DNA of 64,000 bases from Pontibacter oryzae (GTDB lineage Bacteria; Bacteroidota; Bacteroidia; Cytophagales; Hymenobacteraceae), in the NCBI RefSeq assembly GCF_003576375.1, contig NZ_QWGE01000002.1, positions 372,001-436,000 on the forward strand. Direction: 5' to 3'. Under the pieces are notes generated by a model that had not been told where the DNA came from, searched no databases, and saw only the letters and a program-made list of their open reading frames with translations. Both the position numbers and the translations under genes were made by a program. How positions within the stretch are numbered: the first letter of the stretch is position 1; each line of letters begins with the position of its first letter. This document shows positions 1-7,577 of this stretch, one piece after another.

Positions 1-92
1 GACGCAGACCTGCGTGCCACAGAACAAAATAACTGATACGGCACGTTATAGGTTTAGAATAGCCCAAGTATAAATGTATTAAATTAAATTTT

Positions 93-812
93 ATGAATAT
101 AAAAAATAAGGTTTTAGCAATTGCATGTGCAACTGTGGTTGGCCTGGTTGCTTGCAATGAGGTTGACTCTACTAGTGAAACAGAAAGCGCAGATAGAACT
201 GAAACAGCAGAAAATACTGAACCATCCACTCAGAAATCATCTGAAACGCAGACTATACTTTTCTTTGGCAACAGCCTCACTGCCGGTTATGGTCTTGAGC
301 CAGACCAGGCGTTTCCGGCACTTATACAGCAACGCATCGACTCACTAAACTTGCCTTACAAGGTTGTAAACGCAGGCGTAAGCGGAGAAACAACAGCTGG
401 TGGCAAAAGCCGTGTCGACTGGCTGCTGAAAAAACCTGTTGATATTTTTATACTTGAGCTAGGCGCCAATGACGGCTTGCGCGGCATAAATCTCTCCGAA
501 TCGTACGCAAACCTGAAGACGATTATTGAGAAAGTACGGGCCAAGAACCCCGATGTGAAAATTGTTCTGGCAGGCATGCAGATTCCGCCAAGTATGGGCC
601 AAAAGTATACTTCTGAGTTTAAGGAAATGTATACGCGCATAGCAGCGGAAGAGAATGTGCTGCTGATTCCGTTTTTACTAGAAGGCGTTGCCGGAGACCC
701 CGAACTTAACCAAGCCGATGGCATACATCCTACGGTTGAGGGCCAAAAGATCTTGGCTGATAATGTCTGGGAAGTGCTGGAGCCTGCGCTACTGGCTGAA
801 GAGGCCGCTTAG
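93..812 (+). CDS. SGNH/GDSL-family lipoprotein esterase (TesA-like)
   Basis: This is a predicted periplasmic or surface-anchored esterase, thioesterase or lysophospholipase. The 239-aa protein begins with a lipoprotein signal whose lipobox ends LVAC at Cys21, followed by a Ser/Thr/Glu-rich linker to about residue 52. The SGNH hydrolase blocks are all visible: GNSLTAG with the nucleophile Ser61 (GNSL instead of the usual GDSL), Gly95/Gly98, GAND with Asn126, and DGIHP with Asp209 and His212. The spacing matches TesA/arylesterase enzymes. The ATG start is supported by the signal peptide placed directly after it. It stands alone and is followed by a strong hairpin terminator. The physiological substrate cannot be told from sequence. 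Confidence 0.9.
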   Translation: MNIKNKVLAIACATVVGLVACNEVDSTSETESADRTETAENTEPSTQKSSETQTILFFGNSLTAGYGLEPDQAFPALIQQRIDSLNLPYKVVNAGVSGETTAGGKSRVDWLLKKPVDIFILELGANDGLRGINLSESYANLKTIIEKVRAKNPDVKIVLAGMQIPPSMGQKYTSEFKEMYTRIAAEENVLLIPFLLEGVAGDPELNQADGIHPTVEGQKILADNVWEVLEPALLAEEAA

Positions 813-1273
813 ACCGGTTTATTGCCCTACCTCGAAAAAAAGTTAGAAATTTTCACTGATTTAATAACCTTCTTAAACCAGTGGCGTAATAAAGTATGGC
901 TAAAAGTTGAAAATTTGATTTTCACAAAACAAAAAACGACTCCTATTTTGGAGTCGTTTTTTGTTTCTGCCCTATCCTTTTTAGCCTTCTCTATTTCTAA
1001 ATCAGATTTAATAGCTATCTCAAGCACTGTAATAATAACTGTGCTTCACATGACTGTTCTGCCTTTTCTTAAATTGCACCTATTCTAATAGCTTTTACAA
1101 TTGCTAAGTCGTTTATTTTTCAGAATTTATAGTTGATGCACAGGTATTTATAGTTTCTGGATTTGTTGTGCCGAAAAAAAGATTAAAATTTATACTTCCT
1201 CAGGCAACCTAACGCGGGGCACCTTACATCTAAGGTGTAAAGAGCAGGCAATGCTCCGGGCATAAAACGGAAA
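813..1273. other. Intergenic region with one terminator
   Basis: This 461-base gap holds the terminator at 931-963 and no convincing gene. An open frame at 822-1088 runs straight through the terminator hairpin and resembles nothing, so I do not call it. Just before the next gene are two small dyads, TTACA-N7-TGTAA near 1225-1241 and GAGCA-N5-TGCTC near 1241-1255, which may lie in the leader of the sigma-factor operon. I see no clear TAnnTTTG promoter. Confidence 0.6.
931..963 (+). terminator. Rho-independent terminator after the esterase gene
   Basis: The stem ACGACTCC (936-943) pairs with GGAGTCGT (950-957) around a six-base loop. A-runs upstream and a T-run to 962 extend it, so it could work in both directions. 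Confidence 0.85.
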
Positions 1274-1831
1274 TTGTATAGCAAAACTTTTACAAGCGTG
1301 ACAGAAGCAGAACTGATAGCAGGATGCCAACAGGCAGATGCAAAGGCGCAAAAGCTCCTTTACGAGCGATTCGCCGCGCAGATGTATGGTGTGTGCCTGC
1401 GCTATCTAAAAAACGAGATGGATGCCGAAGAAGCGCTGCTCAACGGGTTTATGAAAATCTATCAATACATAAACCGCTTTGAGGCTAAAGGAAGTTTTGA
1501 AGGTTGGGTAAGGCGCATAATGGTAAACGAAGCGCTCGCGTTTCTCCGCAAAAAAGAGCCGCTATACATGGGCATCGAGGAGAACCACATACAGGTTGCC
1601 GGCAATACTTCTGCAGATCAGGATTTGGCAGAGGGCGAGTTGATGGCACTGCTGCACACGCTCCCGGCCGGATACAGGGCTGTTTTTAACCTATACGCCA
1701 TAGAAGGTTACTCTCACAAGGAAATAGCTGATATGCTCGGGATAACCGAGGGAACATCGAAGTCGCAGTTAAGTAAGGCCCGTGGCATGTTGCAGCGCCG
1801 CCTGGAAGGCCACAAGGCTATTGCCATTTAA
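1274..1831 (+). CDS. ECF-subfamily RNA polymerase sigma factor
   Basis: This is a 185-aa sigma-70 factor of the extracytoplasmic function group. Sigma region 2 covers about residues 28-95, ending in the typical promoter-melting stretch with FEGWVRRIMVNEAL. Region 4 lies near residues 125-175, with the helix-turn-helix YSHKEIADMLGITEGTSKSQ. The start is a TTG at 1274; no in-frame ATG upstream fits, and the next internal Met would cut into region 2. It forms an operon with the membrane protein 15 bases downstream and the barrel protein after that, a common layout for sigma factor, anti-sigma factor and envelope target. The signal it responds to is unknown. Confidence 0.92.
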   Translation: MYSKTFTSVTEAELIAGCQQADAKAQKLLYERFAAQMYGVCLRYLKNEMDAEEALLNGFMKIYQYINRFEAKGSFEGWVRRIMVNEALAFLRKKEPLYMGIEENHIQVAGNTSADQDLAEGELMALLHTLPAGYRAVFNLYAIEGYSHKEIADMLGITEGTSKSQLSKARGMLQRRLEGHKAIAI

Positions 1832-1832
1832 C

Positions 1833-1839
1833 AAGGAGG
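1833..1839 (+). promoter_or_regulatory. Strong Shine-Dalgarno sequence AAGGAGG
   Basis: A perfect AAGGAGG lies 7 bases before the ATG at 1847. Bacteroidota genes rarely rely on such sites, so it stands out. It fixes the start of the downstream membrane protein and suggests efficient re-initiation after the sigma-factor stop codon. Confidence 0.7.
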
Positions 1840-1846
1840 AAAAATC

Positions 1847-2767
1847 ATGAAACCAGAAAACATAGATAACCTATTCAAAGAGCGATTGGGCAACAGCACC
1901 CCCACTCCTCCCGCCGACCTGTGGGCGCGCCTGCAGGAACGCATGGAAGCAGAGGAATTGACTGCCGCCGCTCCACAGCCACAAGCTGAAAAGCCCGTAA
2001 AACAACGCTTTTTTTGGATGTACTCTTCTGTAGCGGCTACTCTCTCGTTACTGCTCACGGTAGGCGTGGTGTTCTACAACATTGATTCGGGCACACCGGA
2101 GATACAGGAAACACTTACCAAGCACGATTCAAAGCAGCCGCAGGAGTTGCCTCTTTCTGCACCTGACTATACTTCGGCAGCAACTGAAGAGGTGCTGTCA
2201 AAGCAGGTAGAGCCGGAAGCAGTAGACGCAACGCAGCTGTCCGAAGAAAAAAAATCAAGCAACCAGGCAACCGCTGCCAACCAGCTCGCATCTAACATTA
2301 CAAAGGCAACAGAAACTCAGAAAGCCTCAGCCAGAAAAAATACAAATGCTGTACAGCGACAAACACTGGCTAAATCTACTCCTGTTTCTGATGTTGCCAA
2401 GGTGGATGCGCAGCCGGCCATTGCCTCTTCTAAAAAGCCAGTAACAGAGTACACAGTGCCAACCGCCGCAACCGTAGACGTTGTGCCTGCCACTTTAGCT
2501 GCTGCCAAGTCTGATGCTAACATGAATGCCGAACCTGTCGAGATTATTATCAAGCGCTCGGTTGCCGCTCAAACTGCCATGGCTGAGAGCAACCCGCAAA
2601 CTGATGGAAACAAGAAGGTGGCGCTGGCCAAAAACATCTTTAAGCAGGTGCGCAACCTGGCCTCCGGCGAAGGTGTGGAACTGGCTGACCTGGGTATCCG
2701 AGCCGATCGGGTAGCGCTGGAAACTAAAATCGGCAAACAGAAAATCTCAAAAGTGATCAATCTCTAA
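1847..2767 (+). CDS. Putative anti-sigma / single-pass membrane protein
   Basis: The 306-aa protein has an N-terminal cytoplasmic part of about 54 residues, containing PPADLWARLQERM, which resembles the short sigma-binding helices seen downstream of Bacteroidota ECF genes. A single membrane helix follows at about residues 55-77. A long Ala/Lys/Thr/Gln-rich low-complexity periplasmic region then runs to a short conserved-looking C-terminus. It directly follows the sigma factor, with a strong ribosome binding site. The anti-sigma role is inferred from position and topology; no catalytic or known anti-sigma domain is obvious. Confidence 0.6.
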   Translation: MKPENIDNLFKERLGNSTPTPPADLWARLQERMEAEELTAAAPQPQAEKPVKQRFFWMYSSVAATLSLLLTVGVVFYNIDSGTPEIQETLTKHDSKQPQELPLSAPDYTSAATEEVLSKQVEPEAVDATQLSEEKKSSNQATAANQLASNITKATETQKASARKNTNAVQRQTLAKSTPVSDVAKVDAQPAIASSKKPVTEYTVPTAATVDVVPATLAAAKSDANMNAEPVEIIIKRSVAAQTAMAESNPQTDGNKKVALAKNIFKQVRNLASGEGVELADLGIRADRVALETKIGKQKISKVINL

Positions 2768-2777
2768 ATTTAAAACC

Positions 2778-3896
2778 ATGAAACGAATACTGCTACTCAT
2801 CATGGCCATTTGCATGGCCGCCGCTACCGGTGTGTCTGCTAAAAGTGGCAATACCCTTAAGAATAGACTCCATACTGCCGACCAGGATACCATTGTGGTA
2901 CGCATGGCCAACGGTGCAACCATGATCCTGCACCTGCAGAACATACAGCAACTACAAGCTTTCCAGAACTATAGCCTCGACTCACTTATGCGCGAACTAA
3001 ACAAGTATGTGGAGCGCGTGGATAAGATGGAGAGCTCCAACAAGGAGTCGAAGGAGATGACGGTTACTTTCAACAAATCGCAGGCTCAGGACGGAAAAGC
3101 GGAGCAGGTAACTATTACCGTGCAGGAGGAAGACCCGAAAACCGGAAAGGTAAGCAAGGAAACGCATGAGGTAGTCATCAACAAAAACTTTAAAATTAAA
3201 GTGGATGTGGAGGAAGACGGCGAGAACACGCGTGTAAACGTGGACCTACCAAGCAAGCAGGAGCGTGATAGCCTGAAGCAGGTAAAAGAAGAGCAGAATT
3301 ATAAGGCTACCAACTTTGGCTTCGACGTTGACTTGGGCTTCAATACCTTTACCGACCTGGATAACACACCGGACCTGAAAGCCTGGGGGTCGCGTTACGT
3401 AAGCCTGAACTGGCGCCTACGCTCGCAGATTGGTAGCCGCAAAAGCCCTGTTTACTTGCTCTCTGGTTTAGAGTTTGCCTTTAATAACTACATGTTCGAG
3501 GATAATATTGTGGTACAGGATGTGGATGGTGTGACCGTTTTTGAGAAGATGCCAGAACAGAACTTCGACAAGAGCAAACTGACCCATTCGTCAGTTAACC
3601 TCCCTCTAATGGCCCTGTTGCAGTTTGAGCGTGAGAATGGCAAAGATGGTTTCACGATTGGTGCCGGTCCGTTTGTGGGGTACCGCCTGGGCAGCCACAG
3701 TAAACTGAAGTTTGACGGCGATAAGGAAAAAGACCGAGACAGCTTTAACCTGAGCGACGTGCAGTACGGTATGGAAGGTGTGCTGGGGTATGGTGGCTTG
3801 AAACTGTTCGGCAAGTATAACATGAACGACCTGTTTAAAGACAACCGCGGCCCGCAAACGAGTGTGGTAAGCTTTGGGGTACGATTGTTCTTGTAG
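2778..3896 (+). CDS. Outer-membrane beta-barrel protein (PF13568-like)
   Basis: The 372-aa protein starts with a Sec signal peptide cleaved near residue 21 (GVSA|K). Residues 25-80 form an amphipathic, possibly coiled-coil segment, then a charged Glu/Lys-rich stretch runs to about 170. From about residue 175 to the end there are alternating beta-strands typical of small Bacteroidota barrels, ending in Phe-Leu (VRLFL). It is 10 bases after the anti-sigma-like gene and shares its operon, so it is a likely target or sensor of the sigma system. Its ligand is unknown. Confidence 0.72.
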   Translation: MKRILLLIMAICMAAATGVSAKSGNTLKNRLHTADQDTIVVRMANGATMILHLQNIQQLQAFQNYSLDSLMRELNKYVERVDKMESSNKESKEMTVTFNKSQAQDGKAEQVTITVQEEDPKTGKVSKETHEVVINKNFKIKVDVEEDGENTRVNVDLPSKQERDSLKQVKEEQNYKATNFGFDVDLGFNTFTDLDNTPDLKAWGSRYVSLNWRLRSQIGSRKSPVYLLSGLEFAFNNYMFEDNIVVQDVDGVTVFEKMPEQNFDKSKLTHSSVNLPLMALLQFERENGKDGFTIGAGPFVGYRLGSHSKLKFDGDKEKDRDSFNLSDVQYGMEGVLGYGGLKLFGKYNMNDLFKDNRGPQTSVVSFGVRLFL

Positions 3897-3916
3897 CCAT
3901 CACAATAAGTATAAAT

Positions 3917-3955
3917 AAAAAGAGGGGAGCCTTATAAGGCTCCCCTCTTTTTATT
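3917..3955. terminator. Bidirectional terminator between convergent genes
   Basis: A 28-bp perfect palindrome at 3921-3948 (half-site AGAGGGGAGCCTTA) is flanked by an A-run and a T-run. The minus-strand stop codon of the RNA methyltransferase lies within its flank at 3951-3953. It serves both the plus-strand barrel gene and the minus-strand gene. Confidence 0.9.
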
Positions 3956-4700
3956 TTGCGTTTCGCATAAAGTTGTCGACAATGATAGCTGTGGCTGTAG
4001 CAACGTTCAGCGACTCTGCCCCCCCGAAAGCCGGGATCTTTATTAGCTGGTTCACCTGGGCTGCTACCTCTGGCCGTATACCTTTTGCCTCGTTTCCTAG
4101 TACAAGTATGCCTTCGGGCTTAGGCTGCATCCGGTGTAGGTTGTCGCCATTAAGGGCGGCACCGTAAATTTTATACTTCTCTGTATGCTGCTGCAGCCAG
4201 GCCGGCAGATCCAGGTAGTATACTTTTACGCGGGTAAAGGAGCCCATGGTAGAAGAAATAACCTTGGGGTTATAAAAATCAGCGCATGTTTCTGAGCAAA
4301 TAACCTTATATATGCCATACCAATCAGCAATGCGTATGATAGTGCCAAGGTTGCCTGGGTCACGGATATCGTCGAGGGCGATGGCGAAATCTGATTGGCT
4401 GAGTTGCAATGGGGGTAGTTGCCGCATACGCGCCACTGCCAAGGCAGCGTTATTAGTGGCAAAGGTGCCGGCTTTTACAAGGTCTTCCTCCTTTACCACC
4501 TCATAAGTATAACCTTTGCCGAGCAGCGCGGTATGTTCTCGCAGGAAAGCATCGGTTACAAAAAGGTGCTGCAGCTCAAAGCCAGACTGTAGCAGCTCAA
4601 GTACGCTTTTAGCTCCCTCCACCACAAAGGCTTGGTGTTGGTTGCGGTATTTTTTTACTTGCAATGATTTAATGTACTTAACGACTGCTTTCGACAACAT
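3951..4700 (-). CDS. TrmH/SpoU-family RNA 2'-O-methyltransferase
   Basis: This 249-aa enzyme is a predicted SAM-dependent 2'-O-ribose methyltransferase of rRNA or tRNA. The N-terminal 95 residues fit the SpoU substrate-binding domain. The knotted SPOUT domain shows motif 1 DDIRDPGNLGT (110-120) with Arg123, motif 2 GNEAKG (202-207), and motif 3 IPAFGGAESLNVATA (222-236). Its start codon is only three bases from the divergent tamL start. The exact RNA target (RlmB-like or other) cannot be set from sequence alone. Confidence 0.9.
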   Translation of the reverse strand: MLSKAVVKYIKSLQVKKYRNQHQAFVVEGAKSVLELLQSGFELQHLFVTDAFLREHTALLGKGYTYEVVKEEDLVKAGTFATNNAALAVARMRQLPPLQLSQSDFAIALDDIRDPGNLGTIIRIADWYGIYKVICSETCADFYNPKVISSTMGSFTRVKVYYLDLPAWLQQHTEKYKIYGAALNGDNLHRMQPKPEGILVLGNEAKGIRPEVAAQVNQLIKIPAFGGAESLNVATATAIIVDNFMRNAK

Positions 4701-4703
4701 AGC

Positions 4704-7166
4704 TTGAATATACGTTTGAGATCACGATTATACATAACTGCCCTGATTTTTACAATGTCGGGCCTGGCGGCATGCGTGCCTACCAAGTATCTGGGCGAGA
4801 ACGAGGAGCTGCTTGTAAGTATAGAGCCACAGGGGTTGCAAACCGTTGAGCCTGCTGCTATTCAGAACCTTTACCAGCAAGAGCCCAACCGTATGGTGTT
4901 AGGCTCAACGCCTTATCTGGCGCTATATAATTTTGGTAAAAAGTTTTACGACCCTCAGAAAATACAGGAGCGCATTGAGAAGCAGGAAGCGAAGCAAGTG
5001 CGCAAAATTGAGGAAGCTGGCACCGATTCCACAAAAATCGTGAAACTGCGGGAGAAGTATGACAGCCGCATTGAGCGTTTAAAGAACAAGAAAAAAGAAG
5101 GCAACTTTCTAATGCAGCTCGGCGAGCCGCCAGCTATTTACGACTCCCTGGAGATGGAACGAACCATGGAGCAGATTGACATTTTCCTCAACTCCAAAGG
5201 GTACTTTAACCATACTGCTTCTTACACCAAGGATACCCGCAAGGAGAAGCTCGCTTTTATCAAAATCAATATAAACGAAAACGAACCATATCGCTACAGC
5301 GAGCTCACTTACGATATAAAGGACCCGCGGATTCTCCGGATCGTAAAGTCACGGGATAACCGCTCTTTGCTACAGCCCGGTAATAAGTATGACGAGGATG
5401 AACTTACCCAGGAGCGCGACCGCTTGTACACGTTGCTGAAAAACCGGGGCTACTATGATTTCGTGCGCGCTTACATCGAGTTTGAGGTTGATACAAGTTA
5501 TGCTGGCAACACGGCACGCATCAAAACGATCATTGAAAACCCGGAGCAGGATTCCGTTCACAAAGTATACACCATCAAAAACGTTTACTTCAAAACCGAC
5601 CCCGACCGCTTTGGTGTCCCGCGCGACACAATGGTTTACAATGGCGTAAAGTATGTGGCGTATAACCATAAGTACTCTCCGCTTATTCTTGATAAGAAAG
5701 TGGATGTGTACCCAGGCCAGCGTTACAGCCAGCTGCGCACTTCCACTACCCAGCGCAAACTCGCCGACCTGGATGTATTTCAGTTTAACAATATACTTTA
5801 CAGCAAGCTTTCCACCCCAAACGACTCCACCTTTGAGCTAAATGCTTTGGTGAATGCCTTGCCTGCCAAAAAATTTCAGGAGACAGCCGAGCTCGGGGTT
5901 AACTTTACCGAAAGGCGGCCCGGGCCTTTCTCCAGCCTTACCCTGCGCGTGCGAAACGTTTTTGGCGGCGCAGAAAACCTTGATCTAGGTATCCGCGGTG
6001 GTCTGGAGTACCAGGTGAGCCTCAGCGACCCTGACCAAACCGTGCAGATAAAAGAGTTTGGCATAAATGCCGCCTTGTCTTTTCCGGTTATACTTGTGCC
6101 TTTCACCCAAAACAGCCTGCTATCGGATTTTAGCCCGCGCACCAGGTTTTATACCGGTTATAACAGCGAGGATCGCCAAGAGTATGTGCGATCCACCTAC
6201 GAGCTGGGCCTTGACTATATCTGGCAACGCTCCCGAAGCCCCTTGCAGCCCCCTGTTATGCAGTTTATACTTTCACCGGTTAACTTCAACATCGTTCAGG
6301 GTGAAATTCTGGATGATGAGTTCAGAACCAACCTAGAGAATAACAGCACGGGAAGCAGATCACTGCTGCAAAGCTTCGATGACGGTATTATCTCTTTTAT
6401 CGGTTTTAATTTTATCTACAACACCAACGACTTCACGCAAACGCGCAATGCCCGTTATTTCAGGACTTTAATTGAACTAGGCGGCCTTACAAAAGAGCTG
6501 GGGCTAAACCTTAATATTAAGAACCTGCGCACTTACCAGTATGGCCGTATTAACCCTGATTACAGAAGGTACATCCCGTTAGGCCAGGAGCGTTATTTTG
6601 TTTACCGTCTGAATACAGGTGTTGTCTCGCCTATGTTTGGCGGAAATGCCATTCCTTATGATAAGTTCTTTTTTGGGGGCGGGGCATCCAGCGTGCGTGC
6701 CTGGCAGTCGCGTCGGTTGGGTTTGGGCTCGTATGCATCGCTTAGCATTGAGGAAGATGATGAAGGAAACCCTATCGGTATAGAGCGTGACTACAGTATA
6801 GAGCAACCCGGTGAGGTGCTTTTGGAGGCTAATTTAGAATATCGCTTTAATATGTTCAGCTTTATTAACGGCGCTTTTTTTGTTGATGCCGGCAATGTGT
6901 GGCTGCTCAACCCTGACGAAACGAAGCCCGGAGCAGATTTTCAGTTTAACAGATTTTACCGTGAGTTGGCAGTGGGCACGGGCTTCGGTATCAGGTTCGA
7001 TCTTTCTGTGCTGATACTACGTTTTGACCTGGCTACTAAAGTTTATGACCCAGCTGAATGGAAAGAAAGTAAGTTTGTGCTGCCGAACTTTAAGCCGAGC
7101 GACTTCTTCTCCCGAAATAACAGAAGCACCAGCACCCTACAGGTTGGAATCGGCTATCCGTTCTAA
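4704..7166 (+). CDS. tamL: TamL: lipidated BamA/TamA-family outer-membrane protein
   Basis: The 820-aa Omp85-family protein has a lipoprotein signal with lipobox LAAC at Cys24, the feature that separates Bacteroidota TamL from proteobacterial TamA. Residues about 30-370 contain POTRA-like repeats, including a charged Lys/Glu-rich insertion at 85-125. The C-terminal half is the 16-strand barrel with the surface-lid motif FFGGGASSVRAWQSRRLG. The start is TTG at 4704; a second TTG at 4716 is possible. The family helps move or insert outer-membrane components together with TamB, but no tamB follows here. Its promoter must lie inside the divergent methyltransferase gene. Confidence 0.87.
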   Translation: MNIRLRSRLYITALIFTMSGLAACVPTKYLGENEELLVSIEPQGLQTVEPAAIQNLYQQEPNRMVLGSTPYLALYNFGKKFYDPQKIQERIEKQEAKQVRKIEEAGTDSTKIVKLREKYDSRIERLKNKKKEGNFLMQLGEPPAIYDSLEMERTMEQIDIFLNSKGYFNHTASYTKDTRKEKLAFIKININENEPYRYSELTYDIKDPRILRIVKSRDNRSLLQPGNKYDEDELTQERDRLYTLLKNRGYYDFVRAYIEFEVDTSYAGNTARIKTIIENPEQDSVHKVYTIKNVYFKTDPDRFGVPRDTMVYNGVKYVAYNHKYSPLILDKKVDVYPGQRYSQLRTSTTQRKLADLDVFQFNNILYSKLSTPNDSTFELNALVNALPAKKFQETAELGVNFTERRPGPFSSLTLRVRNVFGGAENLDLGIRGGLEYQVSLSDPDQTVQIKEFGINAALSFPVILVPFTQNSLLSDFSPRTRFYTGYNSEDRQEYVRSTYELGLDYIWQRSRSPLQPPVMQFILSPVNFNIVQGEILDDEFRTNLENNSTGSRSLLQSFDDGIISFIGFNFIYNTNDFTQTRNARYFRTLIELGGLTKELGLNLNIKNLRTYQYGRINPDYRRYIPLGQERYFVYRLNTGVVSPMFGGNAIPYDKFFFGGGASSVRAWQSRRLGLGSYASLSIEEDDEGNPIGIERDYSIEQPGEVLLEANLEYRFNMFSFINGAFFVDAGNVWLLNPDETKPGADFQFNRFYRELAVGTGFGIRFDLSVLILRFDLATKVYDPAEWKESKFVLPNFKPSDFFSRNNRSTSTLQVGIGYPF

Positions 7167-7231
7167 TTTTAAGAATTTCACTTAAGCAGTTTTTGAGCTT
7201 TAAACGGCCATTATTTTCCAAAAAAAGTTTA

Positions 7232-7287
7232 ACGCAGGCTTTGTTTTTCCACTAATGGGAAAACAAGGCCTGCGTCTTTATTTTTTG
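7232..7287 (+). terminator. Terminator after tamL
   Basis: A 19-bp stem (7232-7250 with 7257-7275) pairs fully if two G-U wobbles are allowed. It is followed by a T-rich tract. Confidence 0.85.
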
Positions 7288-7493
7288 GATTTGGATTTAA
7301 AATTAATCGCTGTGATGGATGTTAATTTTTACACCGCCAAACTATTAGCGTTATAATATATAACTGCTTGATCCTTATTTCCATTCTGTCCAACACAAGG
7401 GAATGCCATACATGTAAAATTACCTCTATGTGTAGAATAACATAAAAATACTGTTAATAAAGTATGACAAAATTAATATCGAACTGATTAGGC

Positions 7494-7556
7494 ATTTGCT
7501 TTGACTAAAGACGATTAGCTTTCCGAGGAACGGGTAACTGGTAGCGGCGAGCAAAT
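7494..7556 (+). promoter_or_regulatory. Possible structured 5' leader of the DUF11 gene
   Basis: ATTTGCT (7494-7500) is perfectly complementary to AGCAAAT (7550-7556), enclosing 49 bases that include a small CCG/CGG hairpin (7523-7533) and the string GGTAGCGGCGAGC. It ends 21 bases before the ATG. This could be a riboswitch-like or thermosensor-like fold, but I cannot match it to a named class. A similarity of the inner part to a conserved 23S rRNA string is probably chance. Confidence 0.35.
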
Positions 7557-7577
7557 AATCAACTTTTCGTCAAATAC

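Larger units (their letters stand above)
7167..7577. other. Intergenic region: terminator and structured leader
   Basis: This 411-base gap contains the tamL terminator (7232-7287), an AT-rich middle without a recognisable gene or promoter, and a GC-richer folded-looking segment at 7494-7556 just before the giant DUF11 gene. Confidence 0.6.

Noticed and set aside
822..1088. An 88-codon plus-strand frame after the esterase gene
   Set aside because: It runs through the terminator hairpin at 931-963, has a low-complexity Phe/Leu/Ser-rich product and no recognisable domain.
7520..7556. Similarity of CCGAGGAA and GTAGCGGCGAGC to a conserved 23S rRNA stretch
   Set aside because: Only two short strings match, the spacing differs from 23S rRNA and no other rRNA sequence is nearby; a chance match or unrelated fold is more likely.
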